From: Jaminaea rosea
Lineage: Eukaryota; Basidiomycota; Exobasidiomycetes; Microstromatales
Direction: 5' to 3'
DNA: 64,000 nt
NCBI RefSeq assembly: GCF_003144245.1
Contig: NW_020289976.1
Span: 310,001 to 374,000 of the forward strand
In this document: piece after piece, positions 10,201 through 20,268 of the stretch
Numbering within the stretch: position 1 is the stretch's first letter
Layout: each line of letters begins with the position of its first letter
Translations under genes and position numbers: made by a program
Notes under the pieces: model-generated
What the model was told of the DNA's origin: nothing
Seen by the model: the letters and a program-made list of their open reading frames with translations, nothing else
Database searches by the model: none

Positions 10201-13200
10201 AGGTGTTGCCTTGCGTTGAGGCTCGAGATGAGGGCGTCGACCGACGTCTGGGTGCTGCGTCCATCGGCAAAGACGAGCTGCCCGCGGGCCAGACGCGTTG
10301 ATGATGTCTCCTCGTCCTCTTGTGGGTGCAGGCCGCGCTCGACGGGCACCGTGTAAGCAAAGAAGTTGTTCCTGAGCTGCTTGGCCCAGAAATCCTCTTG
10401 CGTTCGCAGGTACCGCAAAGTGCAGGAAGTGGTGTACGGATGGGTGCAGAGGTTGAGCAACAGAGCGAGGGTGCGCTCTGCAAGGGCGGGATGAGTCTCG
10501 AGAAGACTAGGGACCCCTTGCTCCAATGCTTCAGCAGTTTCGTCCTCCGCCAGATCGCGGTCACCTCGCAGCAGGTCGAGAAGAGCGTGCAAGCCTCCTC
10601 GCGGCGATTCGGGCGATGGGGAGGGGATCACTTGATCTTCTGCTCTAACGGCACGGAGGTCGTAGCCCAGAAGGAGGTGCGCGAGGTTCGGCGCATGCTT
10701 GCTGGTCGAGGTGCCGATGAGAAGAAGCTCCAGAATAGCACGGCAGACTGCCGCATTCCCACAGGACGACGGGGCAGCGATACCCAACAGCTGCTCTTCA
10801 CTGCTGTCCTCCTCGGCATCGTCCAGTCCCGCGCCCCGCGGCACCGCCTCTCCTTCATCGTCACTTCCAGCTAGGGCGTCCAATCGTCTCACTACGCCCT
10901 CTCTTACCCTCCCGCTCTCCTCGGTCATCTCCAACAATCCAACCAACCTGTTCATTCTTCGTCGCCCCGCACCACCAGACCCATCGGCAAAGCGGTCCAC
11001 CTCACTGAAAGCAGCTCCGTTTGCTACCTCTGTGAGCAGCTTGACACTGAGAAGGGCCAGGTCGTCCCGCACCGAGTTGACGTAGAGGGCAATCTGGACT
11101 ACAGATTCGTACTCTTGTAGCATCTTATTGTCGATGGGTGTGTAGGAGGAAGATTGGCCGATGCGAGCGTCAAGGTCGAGTCCGGGGAAGAGCGGAGCAG
11201 GGCCTGCCGCGCCTGACGCTGCTGAGTCGGATAGGCCGGCAAGTGTGGGGAGGAGAACTTGCAAGAAGAGACCCTGGCCCTTGATGGCCGCCAGGATGAT
11301 ACGCATAGCCGTACCCACAGCAGCGGGAAGGAAGATGGCGGATCGCTTCGCTGCGGGTGAGTCGACAATCTCGTATCCTGCCGCTGTGGTTGCAAGGCCA
11401 GGAATGGGCTGCCCGCTCATGTTGGGAGAGAGGAGTGCCAAGATCTCTTTGAGGAGCTTACTCGTGCTCATCAGCCTCTTCATCACTCCGAAGCCAGGGT
11501 GCATCGCGAGGCGAAGGAGGGTCTCGCGATCTTCTGCTCCGCGTTGTCCGTTCCCCGCTGATACGCCTACAGTGCGCGTGAGCGAGGAGAGGTCGAATGC
11601 TGAAAGACAGCGATGCAGGAAGTGCAGGCAGGAGGAGATCAGCCGCCACTTCTCGCTCAAGGCGGCGAAGTCGCGCGGTCCGTTGGCCGCGAGAGAGGGG
11701 AGCAGGACCGAGTCGACGACGAAGGTAATGTACTTCTCCAGTCCGACATCCACTCCATGGCCAGAGCCTTGGTGTGCAGAGGCGGCGCTGCCTAATGATT
11801 GCGGAACACCGAGCGGGAGGCTAGGTTGCTGGCCCAATGGCCCAGCGAGGGGCAGATCGGCCACCAGAGCACCCACGTCCCCGCCTGCTCGCCCGCCGGG
11901 TCCAACGAATTCGGGGACAACGAGAGCAGAGAGGAAGTTGATGAAGCTGACCGTGCCCGGGTAGAAGCCGCTAGCCGCCTCGACGTTCTCGAGCTCGAAC
12001 AGCACGTCCGACGGGGGAGCCTGCGCAGCTCTGAAGCTCCCGCCGAGTCCGCCAAATCTTGCTGCTGCTACGTTGCGATTGTTGGCGTGAGGCCCGCTGA
12101 GGATCCCGCTGGACTCGACGAGGGACCAGAGCTCCTGTCTCACTCGCGGTAGACGAGCAGAGGCAGCTGTCCCAGCTGTCAAGCCATTCTCGCGTGCAAA
12201 AGCAGCCATGGTGTCCAGAAGAGTAGCCTTGAGCTCAATGGGGATGGGGCACACGTACAGTGCAAAGAGACGCTGCAGTACGCTGGTGCCTGCACCGCCT
12301 GAAGCAGAGGAGGGGAGGCCAAAGGGGTTTGCAGCCATTTGTGGCGCTGAAGAGGTACCAGGGTTGGCTGCATTGAGCGTGAGGGCCAGGATGGCTTCTC
12401 GAGCCGCGTAGCTGCCAGAGACGACGCTACGAAGTAGCCGAAGAAAGCTGCGTAGGAGGGTCATCTCGCCGGGTGGCATGCTGGCGCGCTCTCTGTCCCC
12501 GCCTCCGCGAAGCGCATCGACGTAGTACGCCATCCAATCCCAAAGTCTGTTCCACGAGATCAAGCCATCATCCGCTGCTCCTCCCTCCGCACTGCTGCTG
12601 AGCAAGGCGTGAGCTTGCCACGCCCCCTCGCTGCCTCCGGTCGACATGGCGCTGAGCAGGTCGAGGAGGGCGCGCTGATGTCCTTCCTCACGCAGCTCGA
12701 CCGCCCACATGACGAAGCGTGATCTCCTGCCCTCAGGTGTAAGCCAGAAGGACAGCGACTTGGACGCATCGCCCCGCACGACAAGGGCAAGGCCATCGAG
12801 GAAGGCTTCGAGGTCGTAGCGACGCACGTCTTTTGAGCCCGGCCGGAGGACGGAGTAGGCTGCGTCTTCTTCCTGGCGCTGAAGCTTGCGCAGCAAAGAG
12901 AGAAAGGTGCGCGAGATGCCGAGCAGGAGTGAGTGCAGGCTGGAGAGGAGGTATGGCTGAAATTCGATGTCGATCTCGTCTCCTGCATCAACGCCCAACT
13001 GGGTGGACTGGGCTTGCGCTGATGCTGCGCCGCTTAGGGCGTCTTCGTCCTCTGTGCCCTCAATGGCATCGAACAGGCGCTGTCTCCAGCCTAGAAGGCG
13101 TAGGACCAGATAGATGAATGCGTCGCCTTGCTGAATGGCCTTGAGCACCGCACGGCTGACCGAGTCTTCTGACACGTTGAGCTCGTTGCCCAGGCTTGCG

Positions 13201-14320
13201 TCGTGCTTGACTACCTTGACGAGGAGAAGGGACCATTGCAGCTGGACGACGGCTTGCAGCGAAAGTGATGCCCAGCCGGACTTGTTGATGAGGGTGTCCA
13301 TCTGACTGAGAGAGGTTCGGTCGTCGAGCAAGTCAGGCTGCCCGGCGCCGACAAGCCCCTCGAGCGAAGCCTTGGTCGATGTCTCGAGGGCAGCGAGCAG
13401 AGCAGTGAGGACATATGGCATCAGATCCTCCTTTACTCCCGTCGCCTCGTCCTCCTTGACTTTACTAAGCCACTTTGCCATTGCAAGGATCTCTTCGCCC
13501 TGCAGCATGGCAGAGATGGCAAGAAGGTAGAGGACATGCGCCCATGCTCGCCTCTCCTGGCCGAGAGTCGAGATGCGTTCGAGCTGAAGCTCATCTGGGA
13601 GTCTACGATTTGGATCTGAGGGTGGATTGCGAAGCGCATTTTCCACAGCATTTGCCTGAGACTTGAGCGAGTCGATTTCGAGGAGGATCCTCTGCAGCAG
13701 CGAGACGTCCCGCCTCCCGGTTCCATCTGCGTAGGAGACCTTTAAGCCAAGTAAAGCTTGCACGGCCTGATTCATCTTCAGTCCCAGCCTTCTCTGCGAT
13801 ACATCGGCCTCTTGCGGGAGCGTGACAGCTGCACTGACGAGCTCCTTCCAAGCCTCTGTGAGAGCCCAACGCTCTCGCTGATGAAGCACGAGGGCGATCT
13901 CGATGGGAGAGCGTGATGGGTATCGAGAGCGAGATGAGAGGGCATCTTGTAGGAGAGAAGCGCAGTACTTGGCTGAAATGTTGAGATTGGTCGCGAGGAG
14001 GATGGTGAGTGAGGCAAAGTCTGAGTTGAGGGTGTGCGTCGTTGATCCTAGGGTGATTTTGCCTTTGGAGCGATGGAGAGGATGGGGTAAGCTCGACGGC
14101 ATGCTGGCATGCAGGCTGTGCACTCACCCGATTCAATCTCTTTCAGCTCAGCATTGTCCCCGGCTTTCACCCTTCCCAGATCCACGAGTTCATTTCTCAA
14201 TCCATCAACTGCGATGTACCATTCGTTCGAGGTCCCAGCGCTGCTCGAAGGCGCAGCGATGGCCCTCTGGATGAGGTTGTGCAGTCGAAAGAACTGCGAC
14301 GGCACAAAAGTGTCCGCCAT
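7245..14320 (-). CDS. NUP192: Nucleoporin Nup192/Nup205
   Basis: Large inner-ring scaffold nucleoporin, 2336 aa, two exons: 14320-14128 and 14062-7245. The ATG at 14320 opens MADTFVPSQFFRLHNLIQRA; a 65-bp intron (donor GTGAGT, acceptor AAAG) then joins phase 1 to a single exon of 6.8 kb. Size, all-alpha solenoid character and the N-terminal order (helical start, then GKITLGSTTHTLNSDFASLT) fit the Nup192/Nup205 family, which spans almost the whole chain. Asp/Glu/Ser-rich inserts break the helical repeats in several places, as is common in basidiomycete copies. No membrane segment or catalytic motif is seen, as expected for a scaffold that binds Nic96 and Nup53-type linkers. Confidence 0.88.
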
Positions 14321-14712
14321 TGTCTTTGTGTCCTCACGAGGAGGACGAGCAGGGGGTTCTGTTGGTCGTGAAGAAGGGAGGTTGTGTGTGTCGAGATGGA
14401 GGTCCGCGCTCAAAGCAAGCGCGAAGATCGGACGGAGTTGAGCGAGGCGGAGAGAGCGCGCTTCAAGTCAACTCCAAGGAGGAGCGAGGAGCGAGGAGCG
14501 GACAGAGCCATGAGCACGCAGCGCAGGCCCATCCATGGCACGACCATTACCTTGGCTGCGATCCAACACCAGCGGGTGAGAACACGCGCAATACCATTCG
14601 CTGGCACTGAACCTGGCGCACGCTCAGGTCAGGCTAAGGGGCACACGTGAATGGCTTCGATTGACGACGAACCGGGCTCGAGCTTAGTGAAGTTGACACT
14701 GATCTCCCCCAC
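14321..14712. other. Gap between NUP192 start and cysteine-rich gene A
   Basis: About 390 bp holding the NUP192 promoter and leader and the 3' UTR of gene A. A tandem GGAGCGA stretch lies at about 14478-14500. No gene is seen. Confidence 0.45.
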
Positions 14713-15446
14713 CTACTTCATCACTACACCCTCCTTCTCAGCACGACGAGTTATGTTAGGTCCCAAAAGTCCCGCATCTAGGTCGGCGTCCCCTTTTCCC
14801 TGGCACCAGGCCTGGTAGTCGCAGCAGATGCAGCCGGCCACCTTGGAAAGATCGTCACAGTTCTTGCACTGATGGCCATCGAAAGGGCAAGGGAGGGCAC
14901 ACGCGTCAATGGTTTTGTCGACGAAGAGAGCAAATCGTACTCACACCGTCGCGGCTATGAGAATACCCAAAAATGAGAGACTGAGGCTATCAGCAGGGGG
15001 ACTTCAGGGCTGGCCTCACTGAGCACTCGCCAGAGGTAGCCCGTGCTCTGGTGCTGATGGTATCATGGCATAGCCGCCGATAAGAGGAGCAGCGAAGCGT
15101 TTCAGCGCTCCTGAACTTCACACCAGCTACTACTGGCCATGAAAGGTACGCACGACATCCCAAGACTTGCAGGGCACGAGGAAGGCGACATTCTTCGACA
15201 GCGTGCCGGTGATGGGCACCTCCTGGCCTTTGCATTTCTCCTCTGCAACGGGCGAAGGAGATACGGGCGTGATAAGGGCTACATGGAGGCTCAGAAGCAC
15301 CACAAATCGATGCTTCATCACTCACGCGGGTAGCAAGAGCCAATGCGCGTGGTGCCTTTGCCCATCACGGAAGGGATGGCATGCCAGAGGTTGCTCGTTG
15401 TGAGCATGACGGTCAAGAAGGGGAGGAGATTCTTTAGGGATGGCAT
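14713..15446 (-). CDS. Small secreted 10-cysteine protein, copy A
   Basis: Unrecognised family; predicted secreted, 132 aa. Five exons: 15446-15326 (121 nt), 15242-15154 (89), 15053-15031 (23), 14954-14945 (10), 14868-14713 (156). The N-terminus MPSLKNLLPFLTVMLTTSN is a signal peptide. The mature part has ten cysteines spaced C-x5-C-x20-C-x12-C-x3-C-x2-C-x8-C-x-CC-x5-C, opening with IGSCY and ending AGCICCDYQAWC. The 23-nt exon uses a GC-AG intron (donor GCGAGT), where copy B has GT. Evidence for the tiny exons is mutual: only with them do A, B and C share the cysteine spacing and exon phases. Unlike B and C, A has a 29-residue tail with an NIT sequon and a dibasic RR. An effector or antimicrobial role is possible but only inferred. 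Confidence 0.75.
14945..14954 (-). other. 10-nt micro-exon of copy A
   Basis: CCGCGACGGT is flanked by a TAG acceptor and a GTGAGT donor. It adds residues RDG between cysteines 4 and 5; its first base completes the fourth cysteine codon (TG|C). Confidence 0.7.
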
Positions 15447-15878
15447 TGCCAGAGTTGAAGGTGACGTTTCGCAGGGGCACCTTCAGCAAGGGGACCGCTC
15501 AGCGCTGGAGTGAGTCAAACCTCAGGCTGCCCCTGGGCAGGGCGTAGGGGCAGGCTCGGGGATCCGAAAGAACTCCCGTGCGAGACGCTTGGTAGCGAAA
15601 AACACCGAACAGCGCGGCGAGCAAAGGCGCGACGCCAGCATGGTACTCGCATTTTCACGCTCATGACGACTGTGTAGACCGTCCACGGCGGAAGTGTCGC
15701 CAAACCCGCTTGCGATTGCCGCAGCGTTCATCACGAGGGTCATCGGGAATGACCACAGTTAGCATGGACAGAAGGGCAGCGTGCACGTGTCTACAGTTGT
15801 TGAGCTGAACCCGATTCCATCTCGGCTCATCCCTTCTGTCTCGAACTCAAAGGCCATTGCAATTACACCCGCCCGGTG
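15447..15878. other. Gap between cysteine-rich genes A and B
   Basis: 432 bp, presumably the promoter of A and the 3' UTR of B. No fourth copy of the CCD-type cysteine motif is present, and no credible ORF. Confidence 0.45.
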
Positions 15879-16508
15879 CTAGGCGCACCAGTTACGCCAG
15901 TCGCAGCAGATGCAGCCCGCCTTGTTCGCCAAGCTCGTACAATTGTCGCACTGTGGCGCATTGAGGGAACAGTAGAGCGCCGCAGTTAGCCAATGGCTTC
16001 CATGTGGCGATAGTATCAGGAGGAAAAGTAACGCACCCCGTTTTTGCTGCAAGGGCGAGTGCGTGGTGATCCAAGTCTGCAACAGTTCAGCTGCGTTCTT
16101 CATCCTCGCGGCTCTGAGCACTGACCAGAGCTGACCAGTGCTTCGCACCTACGGTCGGTCAGGGCATCGTCAGCACAAGGTACTCTGGCTGGGCATGCAT
16201 TGAGACACGCACCGAAAAGAAAGCCCTGCAATTACTGAGAAGAATGGGGTCCTTTAAGTTCTCGCTGTTGATGTCTGTTCCTGAACCCTTGCAATCGTCG
16301 TCTGAGATGAGAGCGCAGAGGCAGATGCCGTGGTCAGCCAGAGGTTGCGGTAGACATGACGAAGTAGCGTACTCGTGTAGCACGTCCCCACCGTGGCGGT
16401 GGCGTTGGCCCTGAAGCTGAAGTCAAGGATGGCAAGCAACCAGAAGCTATTGACGAAGAGGACGGCCGTGAGGGCGGGCCAGGTGAGGTGGGCAAAGAGA
16501 GAGGGCAT
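15879..16508 (-). CDS. Small secreted 10-cysteine protein, copy B
   Basis: Paralogue of copy A, 109 aa, same five-exon plan: 16508-16373 (136 nt), 16301-16213 (89), 16148-16126 (23), 16046-16037 (10), 15950-15879 (72). Exon 2, the 23-nt exon and the 10-nt exon have exactly the lengths and phases of copy A. The N-terminus begins MPSLFAHLTWPALTAVLF with a long hydrophobic signal region. The mature chain runs from VGTCYTNDDCKG to AGCICCDWRNWCA, with spacing C-x5-C-x20-C-x12-C-x3-C-x2-C-x8-C-x-CC-x5-C. The last intron has a CTAAC branch point about 35 nt before its CACAG acceptor. Skipping the two tiny exons leaves nine cysteines and loses the shared spacing. No function is claimed. Confidence 0.75.
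16037..16046 (-). other. 10-nt micro-exon of copy B
   Basis: CAAAAACGGG lies between a CCCTTGCAG acceptor and a GTGCGT donor. It contributes KTG between cysteines 4 and 5, in the same phase as copy A. Confidence 0.7.
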
Positions 16509-17147
16509 TGTGCTGAGGGTGCAGAGGAAGGAGCTGTTGATGAGAGGGGAGCCACGAGATAGCCTTTTGAACCATTCTTTCACTCCTCTACTGCGCGGGA
16601 TATCACAGGCTCGGTCCTGTCGTCAAACCCTCCTCGGCGTGAAGTAAGACTCTTCGTGACAATCGTCTCCCCCATACTCTGACCCTCGTGACCTGTGCGG
16701 TATCCAATCCGTCCACCGACCACAGCCGCAAACGGCGACAATGGTCATTGGAGTCGCTTGGAAGAAGAGTGCTGGCAGAAGTGCTGGCAGAATTCGTAGG
16801 AGCCGTTCTAAGCGTGCGAGAGGGCGGAGGAAGTCACGGCGCTTTTGCATCAGTCACCGCAATCGTCAGACAACGATCACAACTTGCAGGCGGTATGAAT
16901 AACAGCATCACATGCATTCGTAGGAGCTGAAGTGCGGTATGCCGCAGTGGCTTCAAAGTTTCTTGCGTGTATGCCTCAGCCCAGGAAGGGTCTGTTGGGA
17001 CAGGCACGGCGATGCCAACTCAGATAGCTGAGAGCACTCTCAAAAGCGTCAATTGCCCTCCTTACAGCCTCTGCCCTTCCTATTCCTCGTCTCCCAACCC
17101 TATTGCTTCCCTCCGTGCGCCTTTTGAGTGTACAATCTCTCACCATT
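16509..17147. other. Gap between cysteine-rich genes B and C
   Basis: 639 bp. It was searched for another copy (GTCY, CCD and CxC codon patterns on both strands) without success. It is probably the promoter of B plus the 3' UTR of C. Confidence 0.45.
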
Positions 17148-17635
17148 TCAAGGGCAGAAGTTGGTCCAATCGCAGCAGAGGCACTCCCCCACCTTGTTCA
17201 AAAGCTGGCAGGTCTGCGCGTCACAGCTGGTCCGAGAGTACATGATCGACAATGAGTGGCTAGCAACGTCAGCCAGCCAGCTCGCCAGTCGCTTCGGCGC
17301 GAATGTGCTGCAAGGTCAGTTCAGTCTCCACGGCCGACTCACCTGCCACGACTGCGGCGAAGGGAAGACGCCTTCGGTCAGCCTCCCTGTGATCTTGATC
17401 ATAGCGTCGAGTGCGTGCCCACTCACCAGACTCTGCCCCCAGCATCAGCGTTACGGAAAGTGTTGCAGTTCACACCGATGGCTAGCTTGTCGTTGCCCGT
17501 GCCTTTGACCGTGCCAGTGGGCTCACCGAGGCAGCTCCTCATTCCGTAGCAGGTGCCAATCTTGTAGACTTCCGCGGCCCTGAGCAGGATGAGGTGGAAG
17601 ATGACGATGGCGAGCGTGAGGGTGAGGGGCGACAT
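17148..17635 (-). CDS. Small secreted 10-cysteine protein, copy C
   Basis: Third paralogue, 98 aa, three exons: 17635-17427 (209 nt), 17351-17343 (9), 17226-17148 (79). The N-terminus MSPLTLTLAIVIFHLILL is a clear signal peptide. The mature part starts at YKIGTCYGMRSCLG and ends GECLCCDWTNFCP. Cysteine spacing is C-x5-C-x21-C-x12-C-x3-C-x4-C-x8-C-x-CC-x5-C, matching A and B apart from one residue before cysteine 3 and two before cysteine 6. The first three exons of A and B are one exon here, so introns were lost or gained. The micro-exon is 9 nt instead of 10 and the following intron is in phase 2 instead of 0, which looks like a one-base boundary shift. C is the most diverged copy and lies furthest from NUP192. 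Confidence 0.75.
17343..17351 (-). other. 9-nt micro-exon of copy C
   Basis: TCGTGGCAG sits between a CGCCGCAG acceptor and a GTGAGTCGG donor. It completes a cysteine codon (TG|T) and adds R, G and the start of S. Both splice sites match consensus well. Confidence 0.75.
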
Positions 17636-18020
17636 GGTTGGTGAGCAGGTAGGGAAGTGGCGTGGCTTGGTAGTATGAGGTCCGGAGGGGGTCTGCGAGA
17701 CCGCTGCTCGTCAGATTTAGTCCCTCTGCACATGTTTACATCTCACGACTCATGTGACCTTCATAGACCCGGTCATGCTCGCATCTCGGGGAGAAAGGTT
17801 GCAATTGCGGCTCTGTTCCCACCGTGAGAGGCTCCATGAATGCTCAATGATCCCGCGCGACATTCAGATCTCCCCGCTGAAAGATCTCTTCATTGGCATT
17901 CGCGGCTTTTCGGTGTCACTGGGTGAGGCATGGTATCACGATTGCCAAGACGCTGACTTCGAGCTTAGCGTGCCTCCTGCAGATCTTGACATTGTTCTGG
18001 CACCTCGACTCGAAGCAGGC
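17636..18020. other. Gap between copy C and BTB gene
   Basis: 385 bp between copy C and the BTB stop, both on the minus strand. It should hold the promoter of C and the 3' UTR of the BTB gene. Nothing else is seen. Confidence 0.45.
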
Positions 18021-19817
18021 CTACGAATCGAGCTTGATGGTGACAAATCTCGGATTGCCCCCACCCCTTCCGATGAGCGACCCACTCAACTCAAACATCC
18101 GGTCGAAGAGCACCTGCACCCATGCTTTCGCCGCTTGATGGCAAGCGGCCAGCTCCTTCGGCCCGTATGCGGCTACGCCCGCGCTGCCTCCACCTCCCAC
18201 AGATCCCACGCCGCCCAAGCCGCTACTGCTAGATGCAGAGCTTGCAGCGAGCGAGGCCGCACCTCCTGCAGGTCCCGTCTCGAGTTCACGCAAGTGTCGC
18301 CAGACCACGCTCGGCGTCGGCGGGCCAAAGCGCGTAGCGACGGCGAGTGCATTCGTCCATCTCTCGTGTAGTAGAGCCGCACAAGCCTCCGGATGAGGGC
18401 AGTGTGCCTGGCATAGAAAGTCTCTCCCTGGATTCAAGGTGAGACCCAACTTGAGCAGCCGTTCGAGGAACCAAGTACGCCTCCTTTCGAGCTTGAGCAA
18501 CGTCTCTGCGCTCAGCATTGCGAGCTCTTCCGGGTCCCACTGCTGCATATGATCGAGGACGTGTCGCGAGGCTTCCTTGTATATGTCACGTAGTCGGGCT
18601 TCGTCAGCGATGCGCAGGGCGAGAATGGGTCGACCGGCGAGGGAGGTGCGCAGGAAGTCTTCGATGACGCAACGGCGGAGGGCATAGACGTCGTACTTGT
18701 CTGCGAAACGGAGGAGGGCGGCTGCGTTGCGCCAGGTGATACTGAGAGAGAGGTGGGGATAAACGTGCGCAAGTGCTGCAGAGAGCGTCTCGGCATCGTC
18801 CTCTGGCAGGTCGATTACAGCGGCTAGGCGATGAGTTGGGTATGGGGATGACGGGGTATGCGCTGGAGCCTTGTCCTTGCTGCGCTGCTTCTTGCTGGTG
18901 CCCATGCGATGGCGTTGGCGTCGACTGGAAGCAGAACGGACACTGACCGGCCGACCGCCAAAGGAAGACCTGGATCCACGGCGGGAGGTGGGAGGAGTGG
19001 CTAACTTGGCCATGCTTGCCAGCCGGCTGGAGGAGGAGGAGGTGGTAGCCGCTCCCGTACTCTTCGCTGAGCTACGCCTGCCTTCGAGACGATGCAGCGT
19101 GTCACTACGAGATAAATCGTGCTGCGCGTCGTCGAGCGAGAAGGTTGCCGTGTGGAAGGAGGAGCGGACTGATCCTCGCCGAGTTGATTGGAGCTCGGGG
19201 CTGACGTTCGCGTGACCTTCGTCGCTCACAGTGGCTGCTTGACCAGCGCCGTCGTCCTCTTCATCCTCGAGATCTTCATCGCTAACATCCGAGAAGCAAT
19301 CGTCGTCGTCGTCGTCATCATCATCATCACCGCCGTTGCCTTCATCCTGGGCTTTCTTAGGCGAGTCGAGATTCGTCTCCTTCCAGTCGCCCTCGAGCAG
19401 CGAGCGAAAGAAGGGCGATGCAAACCAAAGGACATCGCGATGGCAGTAGAACTCGACCATCTCAGCCTCGCCTTGCCCACCTGCCTCAATGGGCGTCGCC
19501 CTTGTCCTTATCAGGACATCGCCCGGTCGATCTGCGTCACGCCTGAAAGTAGGATCGACCTGGAATCCACTGGTCTCATGACTAGCTTTCAAATGGCTGC
19601 TACCAGGTGCATTTGGTTTGACCGCGCTCCAATTGTGCCACTGCGATGTCTGCGGGACATTGGACAGCGTCCTGCTCGATGAGCTAGCGCCTGTATGCTC
19701 CGTCGATAGGCTCGTTGTCGGCAAGGGTGCCTGCGAGAGGTGACGAGAGAGGAAGTTGGACATGTTGGGAGCGAAGCCAGAAGACGCAGTTGGTCGCCTG
19801 TCGTTGGACGAAGCCAT
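18021..19817 (-). CDS. BTB/POZ-domain protein with large insertion
   Basis: 598 aa, single exon. It contains a BTB/POZ fold split in two. The first half (about residues 98-148) has GDVLIRTR and FYCHRDVLWFASPFFRSLL; the second (about 329-400) has LAAVIDLPEDDAETLSAAL, AHVYPHLSLSITW and the helix ALLRFADKYDVYALRRCV, then IEDFL and a BACK-like helical stretch. Between them lie about 180 residues of insert with a ten-Asp run, an acidic patch and a Ser/Arg-rich stretch. The C-terminal region has a CHPHPEAC-like Cys/His cluster and a Gly/Ser linker. Proteins of this type often act as adaptors or dimerisation modules; no CUL3-binding or DNA-binding claim can be made. It is divergent from the Rho GEF gene across 451 bp. 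Confidence 0.82.
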   Translation of the reverse strand: MASSNDRRPTASSGFAPNMSNFLSRHLSQAPLPTTSLSTEHTGASSSSRTLSNVPQTSQWHNWSAVKPNAPGSSHLKASHETSGFQVDPTFRRDADRPGDVLIRTRATPIEAGGQGEAEMVEFYCHRDVLWFASPFFRSLLEGDWKETNLDSPKKAQDEGNGGDDDDDDDDDDCFSDVSDEDLEDEEDDGAGQAATVSDEGHANVSPELQSTRRGSVRSSFHTATFSLDDAQHDLSRSDTLHRLEGRRSSAKSTGAATTSSSSSRLASMAKLATPPTSRRGSRSSFGGRPVSVRSASSRRQRHRMGTSKKQRSKDKAPAHTPSSPYPTHRLAAVIDLPEDDAETLSAALAHVYPHLSLSITWRNAAALLRFADKYDVYALRRCVIEDFLRTSLAGRPILALRIADEARLRDIYKEASRHVLDHMQQWDPEELAMLSAETLLKLERRRTWFLERLLKLGLTLNPGRDFLCQAHCPHPEACAALLHERWTNALAVATRFGPPTPSVVWRHLRELETGPAGGAASLAASSASSSSGLGGVGSVGGGGSAGVAAYGPKELAACHQAAKAWVQVLFDRMFELSGSLIGRGGGNPRFVTIKLDS

Positions 19818-20268
19818 GCTGAGCTGAGCGTCTCACATCGCCGCCCCAGCAGCGGCAAGCAGTTGTCGCTGAGGTGTGTGGTAAGACGTGTCGACTGGTT
19901 GAGATGTCGTCTCCGTGTCTCCACTCTGCCTGCCTGGCTGCGCCTGCCGTCAAGGCGATCGCAGGGCGCAGCTCGCAGCTCGCTTTCGCTTTCATCTTGG
20001 CTGTGGCTTAGGGCCTCTGTTCCGCCAAGGGCGGACGGCGGCGGGGCCCGCTGCGCCGTCGAGGGATGAGACACGCCTTTGAATCCATATCGCACCCCGT
20101 CGCGGCTTCCGTTTCACCGCTCCATCCATTCGGAGAGCTCACAAACGAAGACGACGGCGGTCAGTGGACTGCGTCTATTCACGACATCATTGCGTGCAGC
20201 CTCTCTTCGTCTTATCCACCACCTGCACGCGCGGCCACTGAAGAGCCGCTTCTCACATCATCATCATC
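19818..20268. promoter_or_regulatory. Divergent BTB / Rho-GEF promoter region
   Basis: 451 bp between two divergent start codons; presumed shared promoter and both leaders. The + side ends in a (CAT)n run just before the GEF ATG. No specific motif is claimed. Confidence 0.5.

Noticed and set aside
15130-15321. 63-aa minus-strand ORF with its own signal-like start (MMKHRFVVLLSLHVALITPV)
   Set aside because: Its first half is intron sequence of cysteine-rich gene A. The IGSCY exon upstream and the shared 89-nt exon explain the region better.
16509-17147. Possible fourth copy of the cysteine-rich family
   Set aside because: No GTCY or CCD block in any frame; a Cys-containing minus ORF at 16623-16850 does not fit the spacing.
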